Origin: Gammaproteobacteria bacterium
GTDB lineage: Bacteria > Pseudomonadota > Gammaproteobacteria > UBA6429 > Thiohalophilaceae
NCBI GenBank assembly: GCA_016194635.1
Contig: JACQBC010000001.1
Span: 186,001 to 250,000, forward strand
DNA: 64,000 nt
Reading direction: 5' to 3'
Notes under the pieces: generated by a model
Told to the model about the DNA's origin: nothing
Seen by the model: only the letters and a program-made list of their open reading frames with translations
The model's database searches: none
Shown: one piece after another, positions 42,773-52,400 of the stretch
Numbering within the stretch: the stretch's first letter is position 1
How the letters are laid out: each line of letters opens with the position of its first letter
Made by a program: the position numbers and the translations under genes

Positions 42773-44506
42773 TTACATCCCCGGCACGCTTAACTCAAAA
42801 ATCACAAACTCTTGTTTGGTCAATAACACGTTACCTAAACGCGCGGGAAGGGTTGGAGCTTTATCGCGTAACAACCGCAACGGCGTACCCAACACAAAAT
42901 CGTATTCGTATCGGGTAACAACGCACCAGCGGTCATCCACATTTTTAAACAACATCACACCCAGCGTCTTGCCGACCAACTTGCCTGATTCGGGGGTTAC
43001 TAACGCCGCCTCGGCTTGACCTGACAAACGCACGATGGCCACCTCGATAAGCTGATCGCTGGGCCGATGAATACGGGATACATAACCCAGCAGTGGCCGC
43101 TGTTGATCCTTACCGGAACTAAAGGCGGTAATCTGCCCAACACAGATCGGCGCGCTGTAATCCGATTCACGCGTGATAACCAAGACCCCCCCGGTGCTGA
43201 AATTGGCAATTTCCCACGGGGTTTGTCCCGAACAAACCGCGTCGTTCGCCCCTAAGGCCGGGCTGGCCAGAGTGTGGATAAATTCCCGTGAATTCACCCG
43301 CTGTTTCATCTCCGCCGAGCCTAGATTGGCGAATAACCGGAAGGCGTCTTTGAAGCTGAAATATAAGCGTAAATTTTCACTGCCAAAGGCGGCATGACGC
43401 TTTTGACGCCGCTCACGCGGCCGTAAACCAAACAACATCGCTTCAAGCAACGGCAAGCGTTCCATCGCGTCGATGCCAGCCAAGGCACGGTTCAAACGGC
43501 TAACATCGACATTACCGATAAATTTCATCTTGGCCAACTCTTCGTAGTCTTGAACCAAGCGGTTATAAAGCTGCGAATACTCGATGAGAATACGCGGGGC
43601 CACCATCCGAACATCGCGGCGAAACTGCGCCGGGGCGGCGTGATCAATACCGGTAATCAACATCCCGGCTTGTAATTCCAAGGAATTATCCACGTGCAGC
43701 AGTATCGCATTATCGACCAGATCCAGATAACCGTCCGGCACATGAAATAGACGCGTCGACCAACTGGACGCATCCACAATCCCAAACAGCTGTAGCGATA
43801 AATATAAGTGACGTGGTGATACTTTAAACCCTTCTTTATCGGTACGGTTCAGCCAGGTTCCCACCTGGCCAAGCAGGGTGATCTTTTCATCCACATCGTT
43901 TTGCGCCAATAAGGCGAAAAAGACTCGATTGATATCCCGCCAGTTATGCGCTGACAATTTCTGATGACGCAAGGCGCGCAAACGTTGCACCACACGTGCC
44001 AGCTCTAAGATACGTACCGCCAGTTCCAGCAAACGTGGCCGTTGTTTGCGGTACAACGCAGGTTTGGCCGAATACAATTCTACAAACAGGTGTTTACAGC
44101 TCAAAATAGCTTGTTCGGCTATTTCGATACTGGCCATTACAATCTGTTTACGATCCTTGCCTTCGGGCAAGCTGCTGGGCTGGGTTTGATACTGTTGATA
44201 AAAACGCGCAATCACCGGGTAAAGTTGCGCAACAATCGCCATACTCAGTTGCAAGCGTTTGTCGGCTTTAAGATTGTAGCGATTGAACAGCGCCAAGAGT
44301 TGTCCCGCGTCTTGTAGCTGTTTACTCGGGTATTGCTTCAGCGTTTCAAGCTTAGCCAGGTAGTCTTCCTTGCTGGCTAACTCTTTGCCAGGTGACTTAA
44401 ACGCCGTGGGTAGATTGGCAAATTGTCCCAATAGCTCTTGCGTGGCTGATTTTCGAATAAAATCAGCGGTAGCGAGTTGTTGATTGCTCTCTGCGGTGGA
44501 TGACAT
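42773..44506 (-). CDS. 577-residue protein of unknown function, possible C-terminal PilZ-like domain
   Basis: Not recognised as a named family. Residues about 1-340 are predicted largely helical and rich in Leu/Ala/Gln/Arg, with no signal peptide or membrane helix. Residues about 395-570 look beta-rich, with TPWEIANFSTGGVLV, which resembles the W-x-I-x-N-x-S-x-x-G pattern of some PilZ-type c-di-GMP-binding domains, but the RxxxR motif is not convincing. FGLRPRERRQKRHAAFG (about 360-376) is strongly basic. It probably acts in the cytoplasm. It is followed by palindrome copy C and lies 136 nt from tRNA-Thr. Confidence 0.6.
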   Translation of the reverse strand: MSSTAESNQQLATADFIRKSATQELLGQFANLPTAFKSPGKELASKEDYLAKLETLKQYPSKQLQDAGQLLALFNRYNLKADKRLQLSMAIVAQLYPVIARFYQQYQTQPSSLPEGKDRKQIVMASIEIAEQAILSCKHLFVELYSAKPALYRKQRPRLLELAVRILELARVVQRLRALRHQKLSAHNWRDINRVFFALLAQNDVDEKITLLGQVGTWLNRTDKEGFKVSPRHLYLSLQLFGIVDASSWSTRLFHVPDGYLDLVDNAILLHVDNSLELQAGMLITGIDHAAPAQFRRDVRMVAPRILIEYSQLYNRLVQDYEELAKMKFIGNVDVSRLNRALAGIDAMERLPLLEAMLFGLRPRERRQKRHAAFGSENLRLYFSFKDAFRLFANLGSAEMKQRVNSREFIHTLASPALGANDAVCSGQTPWEIANFSTGGVLVITRESDYSAPICVGQITAFSSGKDQQRPLLGYVSRIHRPSDQLIEVAIVRLSGQAEAALVTPESGKLVGKTLGVMLFKNVDDRWCVVTRYEYDFVLGTPLRLLRDKAPTLPARLGNVLLTKQEFVIFELSVPGM

Positions 44507-44642
44507 CCTGCATCTACTCTACATCGACTCATAGTGACTTAAGGTGATTCTAACGCACAAATCGCCACAAAAAGATGGGGTGTTACACTATTTAGCGTGA
44601 AAAATTCACCTTAACTTTAAGTCAACCCTAAGGGAAATAACA

Positions 44643-44718
<76 letters not shown>

Positions 44719-44783
44719 AAGTGGGAGAGAAGAGCGCGCTAGTATACTGAAAAACCCGGCCGGTCACGAGCGACAAGGATGGT

Positions 44784-45215
44784 TTAATCGCTGCTCTGAC
44801 GGATTCGAATGATGACATCCACCCCATCGGCGGTGGTGCCAACGGGTAACGCGGGGATCTTCTCCACCACTACCTGAGCCGGATCGATATCGGTCAGTGT
44901 CCCCGTATCGACATTAAAAAAGTGATGATGGGGGGCGACATTAGAGTCGTAAAAAACTTTGTTGGGATCGATGATCACTTCCCGTAATAAACCCCGACTC
45001 GCGAACAAGCCCAGGGTGTTATAGACCGTGGCCTTGGACACCGCACCGCCATGGCTATTAACAATAGTCAGTACCTGTTCAGCGGAGAGGTGTTGCGGAC
45101 GCGCCAAGAGGATCTGGGCGATTTGCAAACGCTGATAGGTCGGATTGATGCCAACGGCCTTAAGCAGCTCGATCACATCAATATTGCCGTGGGATGACGG
45201 GGATATAGTATGCAT
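44784..45215 (-). CDS. Fur-family regulator without the C-terminal Cys pairs (Irr/PerR-like)
   Basis: 143 residues from ATG 45215; starts at 45221 and 45236 are possible. Winged-helix Fur fold: NPTYQRLQIAQILL, HLSAEQVLTIV, SKATVYNTLGLF. The metal region PHHHFFNVDTGTLTDID keeps the His cluster but has no CxxC motifs, so it lacks the structural zinc site of Fur/Zur. This is closer to Irr or other Cys-free Fur proteins. The ligand may be iron, haem or peroxide-sensing metal. It sits between tRNA-Thr and thiO without clear targets nearby. Confidence 0.85.
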   Translation of the reverse strand: MHTISPSSHGNIDVIELLKAVGINPTYQRLQIAQILLARPQHLSAEQVLTIVNSHGGAVSKATVYNTLGLFASRGLLREVIIDPNKVFYDSNVAPHHHFFNVDTGTLTDIDPAQVVVEKIPALPVGTTADGVDVIIRIRQSSD

Positions 45216-45262
45216 AATCATATCAGTATAGATCATAGGTTTAGACGGAGTCTAGAAATAAC

Positions 45263-46363
45263 TTACAGTATCGCTACGGGATTCCCGCCGTCCAACTGAT
45301 AAGGGGTAGGATCTAGACCCGGGGGACGCTCTAATAGGAGATCAGTCAGTAGCTGTGCCGAAGCCGGAGCAAGCACAATGCCGTTGCGAAAATGCCCGGT
45401 GTTAATATACAGGTGCTCCCAGGCGGGGACCTTTCCTATATACGGTATCCCTCCTCGGGGGTTACCTGGTCGCAACCCTGCCCAGTGTTGTTCCAGGGTA
45501 AATTTCTGCAGACCCGGAAACAGCTTCTGGGCAAATGCCGATAGGCTTTCGCGGGCTTCGAGGGTAGGCTGTTTATCAAAACCTTGGTCTTCCAAGGTAC
45601 TGCCCACCAACAACCGACCGTCACGGCGGGGAATCACATACCGCCCATGAGACAGTACGATGGGTTTAATCTCACCCGGCTGACCCCGCAGCAGCAACAT
45701 TTGCCCCTTCATGGGTTTGACTGGTAAAGAGGCAATGCCCTCTAAAAACCTCCCCGACCATGCACCACTACACACAATCACCCGCTCCGCCGGAATATCA
45801 CCACGGACGGTACTCACACCCCATACGGTTTGGTGTGAGGACAGCAACCCTATTACGGGTTGATGGGTGATAAATTCCACCCCGGCCCGCGCACAGGTAA
45901 TTTTCAGCGCCTTGACCAAACGTGGATTACGAATCTGCGCCAGCCGCGGCCACCATAAGGCCGACGTATCACTCCCGGCGAACCCGGGAAGTAATCGGTG
46001 TAAGGACGGGGAATCGAGCGGCTCACAAACCTGCCCCCACTGCGCGGCCCAATCACAGGCCAGGGACGCGTCCGTCACACCGAGCATCACCATACCCTGG
46101 GTGGTTAACTCCGGGTCCACTCCCCCTTCGTCGATTAACTCGCGTACCAAGTGCGGATAATAGCGTTGGCTGCACTGCGCTAACTGCGTGACGGCCCGTG
46201 GGTAGCGCCAGGGGTATAACGGTGACAAAATTCCACCGCCCGCCCACGACGCCTCCTGACCAATATCTCCCTGATCGATCACCGTGACCTGCCACCCCGC
46301 CTTGCACAAAAACCGAGCCTGCAGTAATCCGATCAAACCACCACCTACAATCACACAACGCAT
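45263..46363 (-). CDS. thiO: Glycine oxidase ThiO-like FAD amino-acid oxidase
   Basis: 366 residues from ATG 46363; a TTG four codons earlier is in frame. N-terminal dinucleotide site VIVGGGLIG, ASWAGGGILSP of the DAO family, and C-terminal GLRPGNPRGGIPYIG and NTGHFRNGIVLAPA. ThiO oxidises glycine to iminoglycine for the thiazole part of thiamin. The PAO1 counterpart (PA4548) also precedes fimT, so location supports orthology. No other thi genes or TPP riboswitch are seen here. Confidence 0.88.
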   Translation of the reverse strand: MRCVIVGGGLIGLLQARFLCKAGWQVTVIDQGDIGQEASWAGGGILSPLYPWRYPRAVTQLAQCSQRYYPHLVRELIDEGGVDPELTTQGMVMLGVTDASLACDWAAQWGQVCEPLDSPSLHRLLPGFAGSDTSALWWPRLAQIRNPRLVKALKITCARAGVEFITHQPVIGLLSSHQTVWGVSTVRGDIPAERVIVCSGAWSGRFLEGIASLPVKPMKGQMLLLRGQPGEIKPIVLSHGRYVIPRRDGRLLVGSTLEDQGFDKQPTLEARESLSAFAQKLFPGLQKFTLEQHWAGLRPGNPRGGIPYIGKVPAWEHLYINTGHFRNGIVLAPASAQLLTDLLLERPPGLDPTPYQLDGGNPVAIL

Positions 46364-46521
46364 GCGCCCGACCAACCCTAGTTATGTTAATAAAATGAGA
46401 CGTGATTATCCTACGATTGCGAACCAATTCACATCTTGAGAAATTGCCATCCTCAAGTTCCGTGATCAAAATACCACTTATCCGGCCGAATCCGCGGCTC
46501 ATCGAATAGCAGGTGAACCCC

Positions 46522-47109
46522 ATGATAAATTCTTCTATAAAACTAGCTATGAGAAAAACAACCTCCAGCGGTTTCACCCTTGTCGAACTCATGGTCACCT
46601 TAGCGGTGTTTGCGATTTTAGTGGCGATTGCAGCGCCGAATGTGACTACGACTATTTCGGCGAATCGGGTGACAGACCAAGTGAACAATTTACTCGGCGT
46701 TTTGAACTATGCCCGGAATGAAGCGATCACGCGTAACTTTCCAGTTCAAGTTGTTCCCGGCGATAGCACTGTAACAAGTACAACATTAACTCTTGGAACT
46801 CAATGGATATCAGGCATGAAAGTTGTTGCTCAGGATCCTACCAATAATAACTACATCTTACTCAAAGATACCCCGCCGATGCAAAGCGGCTTCCAAGCTA
46901 CCGCGACTACCCTCATAAACAACGCTACCGTGGTTGTTACTTCTGTACAGTTCGGTGGAAATGGTACCACTACCAACAATAACTACATCGGATTCGTCAT
47001 TTGCGATAAGAACATTACAATTGGTACATCCGAACATCCTGGCGATATTATCAATGTAGGACGAGCCGGTAATATCGGCGCACGGAATTTAAACAAAGTG
47101 GGTTGCTAG
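46522..47109 (+). CDS. fimT: Type IV minor pilin, FimT/GspH family
   Basis: 195 residues from ATG 46522 (AGGTG upstream); a GTG at 46513 is an alternative. The prepilin peptidase site is SSG-FTLVELMVTLAV, followed by the hydrophobic helix. GspH/FimT-type globular part with VLNYARNEAITRN. FimT/FimU proteins help start pilus assembly and, in some species, bind DNA for uptake. It opens the cluster fimT-pilV-pilW-pilX-pilY1-pilE. No separate fimU is present. The cluster is AT-richer than the housekeeping genes (line 46801: 22 G/C of 60). Confidence 0.85.
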   Translation: MINSSIKLAMRKTTSSGFTLVELMVTLAVFAILVAIAAPNVTTTISANRVTDQVNNLLGVLNYARNEAITRNFPVQVVPGDSTVTSTTLTLGTQWISGMKVVAQDPTNNNYILLKDTPPMQSGFQATATTLINNATVVVTSVQFGGNGTTTNNNYIGFVICDKNITIGTSEHPGDIINVGRAGNIGARNLNKVGC

Positions 47110-47135
47110 TGATTGTACCTAATGAGACTCGTTAG

Positions 47136-47651
47136 ATGATTATTCACTGCAACAATCACTCCCAGGGCTTTACCCTCTTAGAAGTCATGATTGCCTTAGT
47201 GATTTTTTCCATTGGTTTAATCGGATTAGCAGGGTTGCAATCATTATCATTGCAGAATAACCAAGTCGCTTATGCGCGCACCATGGCCACTATACTTGCC
47301 TATGACATGGCGGATCGCATTCATAACAATAGGATAGGTGCCGCCAGTGGTAGTTATGCAGTAACAACGATGCCAGCGAGCGCAACTTCCTGTATCACTT
47401 CCAGCTGCACCCCCGCTGTTCTTGCTACCTATGACTTATATCAATGGGATCAAACCGTGAGACATACGCAAAACAATCCAGCAGCACAAAACGAACTGTT
47501 CAATGCTTTGGGATATATAACTCGGAATGGATCCGTATACTCCATATACATCGCCTGGGATGAAGCGCGCAACGGAACAGCTACTAGTAGTGGTATTTGT
47601 GCAGCACCCCCTGCCGGGGTGAGTTGTGTTCGCCTCGACGTGGTACCTTAG
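47136..47651 (+). CDS. pilV: Type IV minor pilin PilV
   Basis: 171 residues. The cleavage site SQG-FTLLEVMIALVIFSIGLIGLAGLQ is the PilV/GspI type. LAYDMADRIHNNR follows, as in PilV proteins. It belongs to the PilVWX-PilY1 complex that primes the pilus tip. It is followed after 2 nt by pilW. Confidence 0.88.
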   Translation: MIIHCNNHSQGFTLLEVMIALVIFSIGLIGLAGLQSLSLQNNQVAYARTMATILAYDMADRIHNNRIGAASGSYAVTTMPASATSCITSSCTPAVLATYDLYQWDQTVRHTQNNPAAQNELFNALGYITRNGSVYSIYIAWDEARNGTATSSGICAAPPAGVSCVRLDVVP

Positions 47652-47653
47652 CC

Positions 47654-48841
47654 ATGAAACAACCGCCATCATATACATATACGCTCGGTGTCAGTTTGGT
47701 TGAGCTCATGGTGGCTGTCGCCGTGAGCGCTATCTTGTTAGTAGGTGTCGGTATTATCTACGGCAACTCCAAACATACCTATACCGTCGACGAAGAATTC
47801 GCCCATTTACAAGAAAGCGCCCGTATCGCAATGAAGTTCTTGGTCGAGGATATTCGCATGGCCGGATACATGGGATGCGCCTTGAATGACGGAGATGTTA
47901 CCAAGTTTCAATGTTACTTAAATCCAAATAAGAGTTTTGCCTGCGACAACGCGGCCAGAATTATACCGATTCAGGGATTCGAGGCGACCAACGCAGCCAT
48001 TAATATTAATACCAGTCCAGGTGGAAGTTATACTATTTTAACAACCGTAGGCAATGTGTTAGCCACCAGTACAACCCGGGGCGATTGGGCCACCCTACCG
48101 GGTACCGGACTACCTGCCGCATTTCCTATCACCAGCTACCCGCCGGTGCTTGGATCCGATATTGTCATCGTTCGGCATGCTGATACGCAGAGTGTGCGCG
48201 TCGATATAGGATCAAACACAGCTCAATTACAGGTTGTTAACATCGGTAATATAACCCCCAACGATATCGCCATTGCCAGCAGTTGTAATTTATCTCGGGT
48301 ATTTCAAGTGACAAGCACCACAAATACGCCTGCGATCGTACACGCAGGGGGGGGGAGCACCCCTGGAAATATTAATACCCCTTGGATTGCCACAGACTTC
48401 AATCCTGGAGATGACGTAATGCGATTCGTTAGTCGCGCTTACTTTATTGCTATCAGTGGTACTACCAACGAACCAGGCTTGTTTCGCCTGGACGGCAATC
48501 CTAACAGTTCCGCTGAAGAATTAGTCGATGGTGTAGAGAATATGCAAATCCTCTATGGGGTGGATACCGACACGCCAAATGACGGTATCGCCAATCGGTA
48601 TATGGCGGCAAATTCCGTGGATTTTGATAATCCGGCCCAACCGGTTGTCAGTGTGCGCATTAGCCTATTAATGCGCAGCCAACGCGATATCCCCGGTTAT
48701 CCTGCCGTTCAAAAATCCTATACCCTGTTAGATTCAGTAGCCGGCACAACGATAAAAACTAGCTCCACTAAGCCCGATCGACGCCTACGTAAAATCTTTA
48801 CCACTACCATCAAACTTCGCAACAAAGGGTTAGGAACCTAG
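47654..48841 (+). CDS. pilW: Type IV minor pilin PilW
   Basis: 395 residues from ATG 47654; a frame from 47597 lies in pilV. The prepilin site is LG-VSLVELMVAVAVSA, with Val rather than Phe after the cleaved Gly. FLVEDIRMAGYMGC is diagnostic of PilW, and the C-terminal part has VDGVENMQILYGVDTD. A minor pilin of the tip complex with PilV, PilX and PilY1. The stop lies 2 nt before pilX. Confidence 0.88.
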   Translation: MKQPPSYTYTLGVSLVELMVAVAVSAILLVGVGIIYGNSKHTYTVDEEFAHLQESARIAMKFLVEDIRMAGYMGCALNDGDVTKFQCYLNPNKSFACDNAARIIPIQGFEATNAAININTSPGGSYTILTTVGNVLATSTTRGDWATLPGTGLPAAFPITSYPPVLGSDIVIVRHADTQSVRVDIGSNTAQLQVVNIGNITPNDIAIASSCNLSRVFQVTSTTNTPAIVHAGGGSTPGNINTPWIATDFNPGDDVMRFVSRAYFIAISGTTNEPGLFRLDGNPNSSAEELVDGVENMQILYGVDTDTPNDGIANRYMAANSVDFDNPAQPVVSVRISLLMRSQRDIPGYPAVQKSYTLLDSVAGTTIKTSSTKPDRRLRKIFTTTIKLRNKGLGT

Positions 48842-48843
48842 TT

Positions 48844-49422
48844 ATGCAAGCTACAAGATTCTTCTTGCAACAACAACGCGGTGCCGCCTTAATCATGGCG
48901 CTGTCTATTCTGCTGGTATTAACGATTCTGGGCATCTCCGCCATGTCCACCACCGCCTTGCAAGAACGCATGGCCGGTAACGCGCGTGATTATGAAGTGG
49001 CGTTTGCGGCGGCGGAAACGGGATTAAATGCAGCGGAAACATACCTTGCCAACATGCCCAACACATCGGAATTTTCCCCTGCAGGGGGTTCAAATGGTGG
49101 TGGCAAATTTTCAGCCAGTACAACAACCTCAGAATGGATGACCTCAAGTAACTGGACTGACACCGCCGTGGGTACTAGGTGCTACCAATTACCTACAGGT
49201 ACATTTGCCATGTCGGTGGCACAACAACCTCGCTATATTATTCAACAACTCAATGCGACTGTCACTGCAGGCGCAGCAACACAAGCATCGTTAGAACCAA
49301 TCAGTTACACGAACAATCCACCACTTATTGGCGGCGGCGCACAGGTATACCAAGTCACAGCACGTGGCTACGGTCTAAGCGCTACGTCGCGGGTGATGTT
49401 ACAGAGTTACTACGCCAAATAA
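48844..49422 (+). CDS. pilX: Type IV minor pilin PilX
   Basis: 192 residues. QQRGAALIMALSILLVLTIL is the PilX/GspK-type N-terminus with cleavage before AALIM, and MSTTALQERMAGNARD with FAAAETGLNAAE is the conserved PilX signature. Ser/Thr-rich body without special features. It precedes pilY1 by 46 nt. Confidence 0.9.
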   Translation: MQATRFFLQQQRGAALIMALSILLVLTILGISAMSTTALQERMAGNARDYEVAFAAAETGLNAAETYLANMPNTSEFSPAGGSNGGGKFSASTTTSEWMTSSNWTDTAVGTRCYQLPTGTFAMSVAQQPRYIIQQLNATVTAGAATQASLEPISYTNNPPLIGGGAQVYQVTARGYGLSATSRVMLQSYYAK

Positions 49423-49468
49423 CCGTTATGATTAATTTGAGACGCTAACACGATCTCGGAGAAGTACG

Positions 49469-52400
49469 ATGAAAACGCAAAAACTCCTCAACCATTATGC
49501 TGCTGCCAGTATGTTGTTATGCCTAGGTGTTAGCAACATACAAATAGTCAGCGCCGCAACGGCAAATCTCTCCGACACTCCACTATTTCTCACTACCCAC
49601 GCCGAATCCAATATGTTCTTTATTTACGATGATTCTGGCAGTATGGCTTCTGAAATGCTTACACCACAAGACAATGGGGATCTGGGCGGTGTTTATTGCC
49701 ACGAAAATACTTCTCCAGATCCAGCGACCGTCGCATTCAACACCAAGTGCGCGGGAGGAAGCGGTACAAGCTTAATGTACATTTATGCCAAAGACACAAA
49801 ATCCTTCCCCGCAGGCCAAGGTATTGTGGGAAAAAACAGCGCTGGCAAAGACGTTCCCATCAATAATGGCGACGGCGCGCCCGTGGCAGCATGGTACCTA
49901 CGCTCCCATGACTACAACGCTCAATACTACAATCCCAACACCGTCTATAAACCCTGGCCGCCTTCATCCAATGCCACGACTACCACTTTCTATCCAAACA
50001 GTTCGCCTACGGCAGCCCCTGTTTCACCCCTTTCAACAACCGTTGTGGATTTAACACGAACGGATTGGTCAGGATTGACTGGTATACAAGCAGCTCACTA
50101 CTATACGTGGAAAGACACAAACGGCGATGGCCTTCCTACCAGCGGTGAAGGCACACTTGTTCAAATATCAACCCCAACCGAATTACAAAACTTCGCCAAC
50201 TGGTTTACCTATTACCGCACGCGTTCGCTTGCCGCACGCGGTTCTGTCGGTTCTGTTATCAGCGATATTGGCAATAATGTGCAAATGCGTGTTGGTTTTA
50301 TGGCAATTAATGATGGTAGTAATAATACCAAAATGACCTCTATTTCGACGCCTAATAATACTGACCCCAGTTCACCAGGGGTTAAAAACAGACGGTCGGT
50401 TTTAAATTCCTTGTATAAACTTTCCGCTGCTAACGGTACCCCTTTACTTGATTCTCTGCAAAAAGCAGGAAATTATTTCGCCTGTGATGGCAACGCAACT
50501 CCTTTTACCACCTCTGATTGCGCACTTGATCCGGCAGTGAAAGCATGTCAGCAAAACTTTATCGTTATGATCACCGATGGAGAATATAATGGTAGTTATA
50601 CCGCAGCCCCCGGCCGTGATATTGCGGATAATCTCATATCAACATCTCCTCGCGCTGGCGATACCGCCTTTGACGGTGATCCCTATGCTTCAAACGCTTC
50701 GAATACACTAGCCGATTTGGCCATGTATTATTATGAACATGACCTAGATGGTAATAATATGAATAACCAAGTACCCACAGTTTGCGGTGTTGATGAAAAC
50801 GCAGGTCAGCACGCAGTCTTTTATGCCCTGAGCTTTGGTATTTCAACGGATATTATACAACCGCCCTTCCATCCCCAGCTTAATATCGCTCCAAATAACT
50901 GCACTGTTACCACAATTCCCGATCCCTATAACTACATCAACCCCAAAACAGGGTTGACTGCAAGTATTAGCGGCTGGAAAACTTCCGGGTGGCCATGGAA
51001 AGACGCCACGACGGACCCTCATTACAGGATAAACGATCTTGTCCATGCCACGTTTAATGGACGTGGCAAGTATTATCCCGCGACATCTCCTGAACTTTTG
51101 GTAGCGGGTCTAAAAGATACCGTCAGTAATATTAATAGCCGCCGTGGTGCCGCGGCGGCTGTAGGTCTAAACAGTACCAGCAATACCACAGGCACACAGG
51201 TATATTTCGCACGATTTTATTCCGGTAATTGGTTTGGTGAGCTATCAGCGGATACACTCGACCCGCTAACAGGGGCACTTATCGCACATGCATGGGATGC
51301 CCACGGTACCACTGCGGGATTATTAAATACGTTATCGAACGATCAAGTTCGTGATCCAGACAATGATAGTATCTTGGTGGCGCCTGCTCCAGCGCCCACC
51401 GGTTACCAATCCGCCAACAGCACTTCCATTACACGCGCTGTTGTCACTTTTAATCCAGGAGCGATTGCCGCCCCCTATGGCATTGGATTTCACTGGACAA
51501 AACTAGCCTCTGCTCAAAAAGATGATTTACGTACCAATAGTAGCGGTACCCTTGACCCCGATGCCATCGCTCAAATGCGTTTGAACTACATCCGCGGTGA
51601 TCATCGTTGTGAAACGGGATACACTACTGACCTCACTCGAGATCGTTGTCCTGATGCGGCGAAGATTTTCCGTACGCGTAAGGACAACACAAGTAATTTC
51701 ACTCGCTTGGGTGATTTTATTAACTCCTCTCCAATCTATGTTGGAACCCCGGTAGGCGGATATCCCAACACTGCCCCCTTCCCCACAGGAGGAGATACCT
51801 ACCAAAATTTCAAAGACGGGGTTTCGAACGCAGCTTTTAGTAGTGTTAGTAACAATGCAAAAACCCGTACGCCCATGCTCTATCTGGGCGGTAACGACGG
51901 GATGTTGCATGGATTTAACACGACGTCGGGACAAGAGGTTTTCGCCTATATCCCAAATACCTTGTTCGCCGCGGCAACCCCGGTAAATGGCGCGGATGGA
52001 TTACATAAACTCACCGAGGCCGGCCAACATCGCTCCTATGTCGATCTGACCCCGACAATCGCTGATGCGTATACTGAAACCCCCAGCGACCCAACCAAGA
52101 AATGGCGTAGCATTTTAGTGGGTGGTCTACGCCATGGGGGTAAGGGTATTTACGCGTTAGATATCACCGATCCAGATTATTTAATTAGCGCTACCGGCTC
52201 TATTCGTGAGGACCACACCGCAGAAAAAGTGATGTGGGAATTTAACGATGCCACCAGCCCCGGCAACATGGGTTATAGCTATAGCCAACCGGTGATCGCT
52301 CCCTTACGCATCGGTTCAGGCAATACCGTTAACGATATTGCCTGGTTTGCAATTTTTGGCAATGGTTATAATAGTACCAACGGGAACGCCATTTTGTACT

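Noticed and set aside
42634-42918. Plus-strand ORF of 94 codons over copy C
   Set aside because: It consists of repeat sequence and the antisense of the 577-residue gene; no ribosome site and no protein-like composition.
46364-46521. TPP riboswitch or sigma-54 promoter near thiO/fimT
   Set aside because: No THI-box motif and no GG-N10-GC (-24/-12) element could be found; only a 6-bp inverted repeat CTTGAG/CTCAAG.
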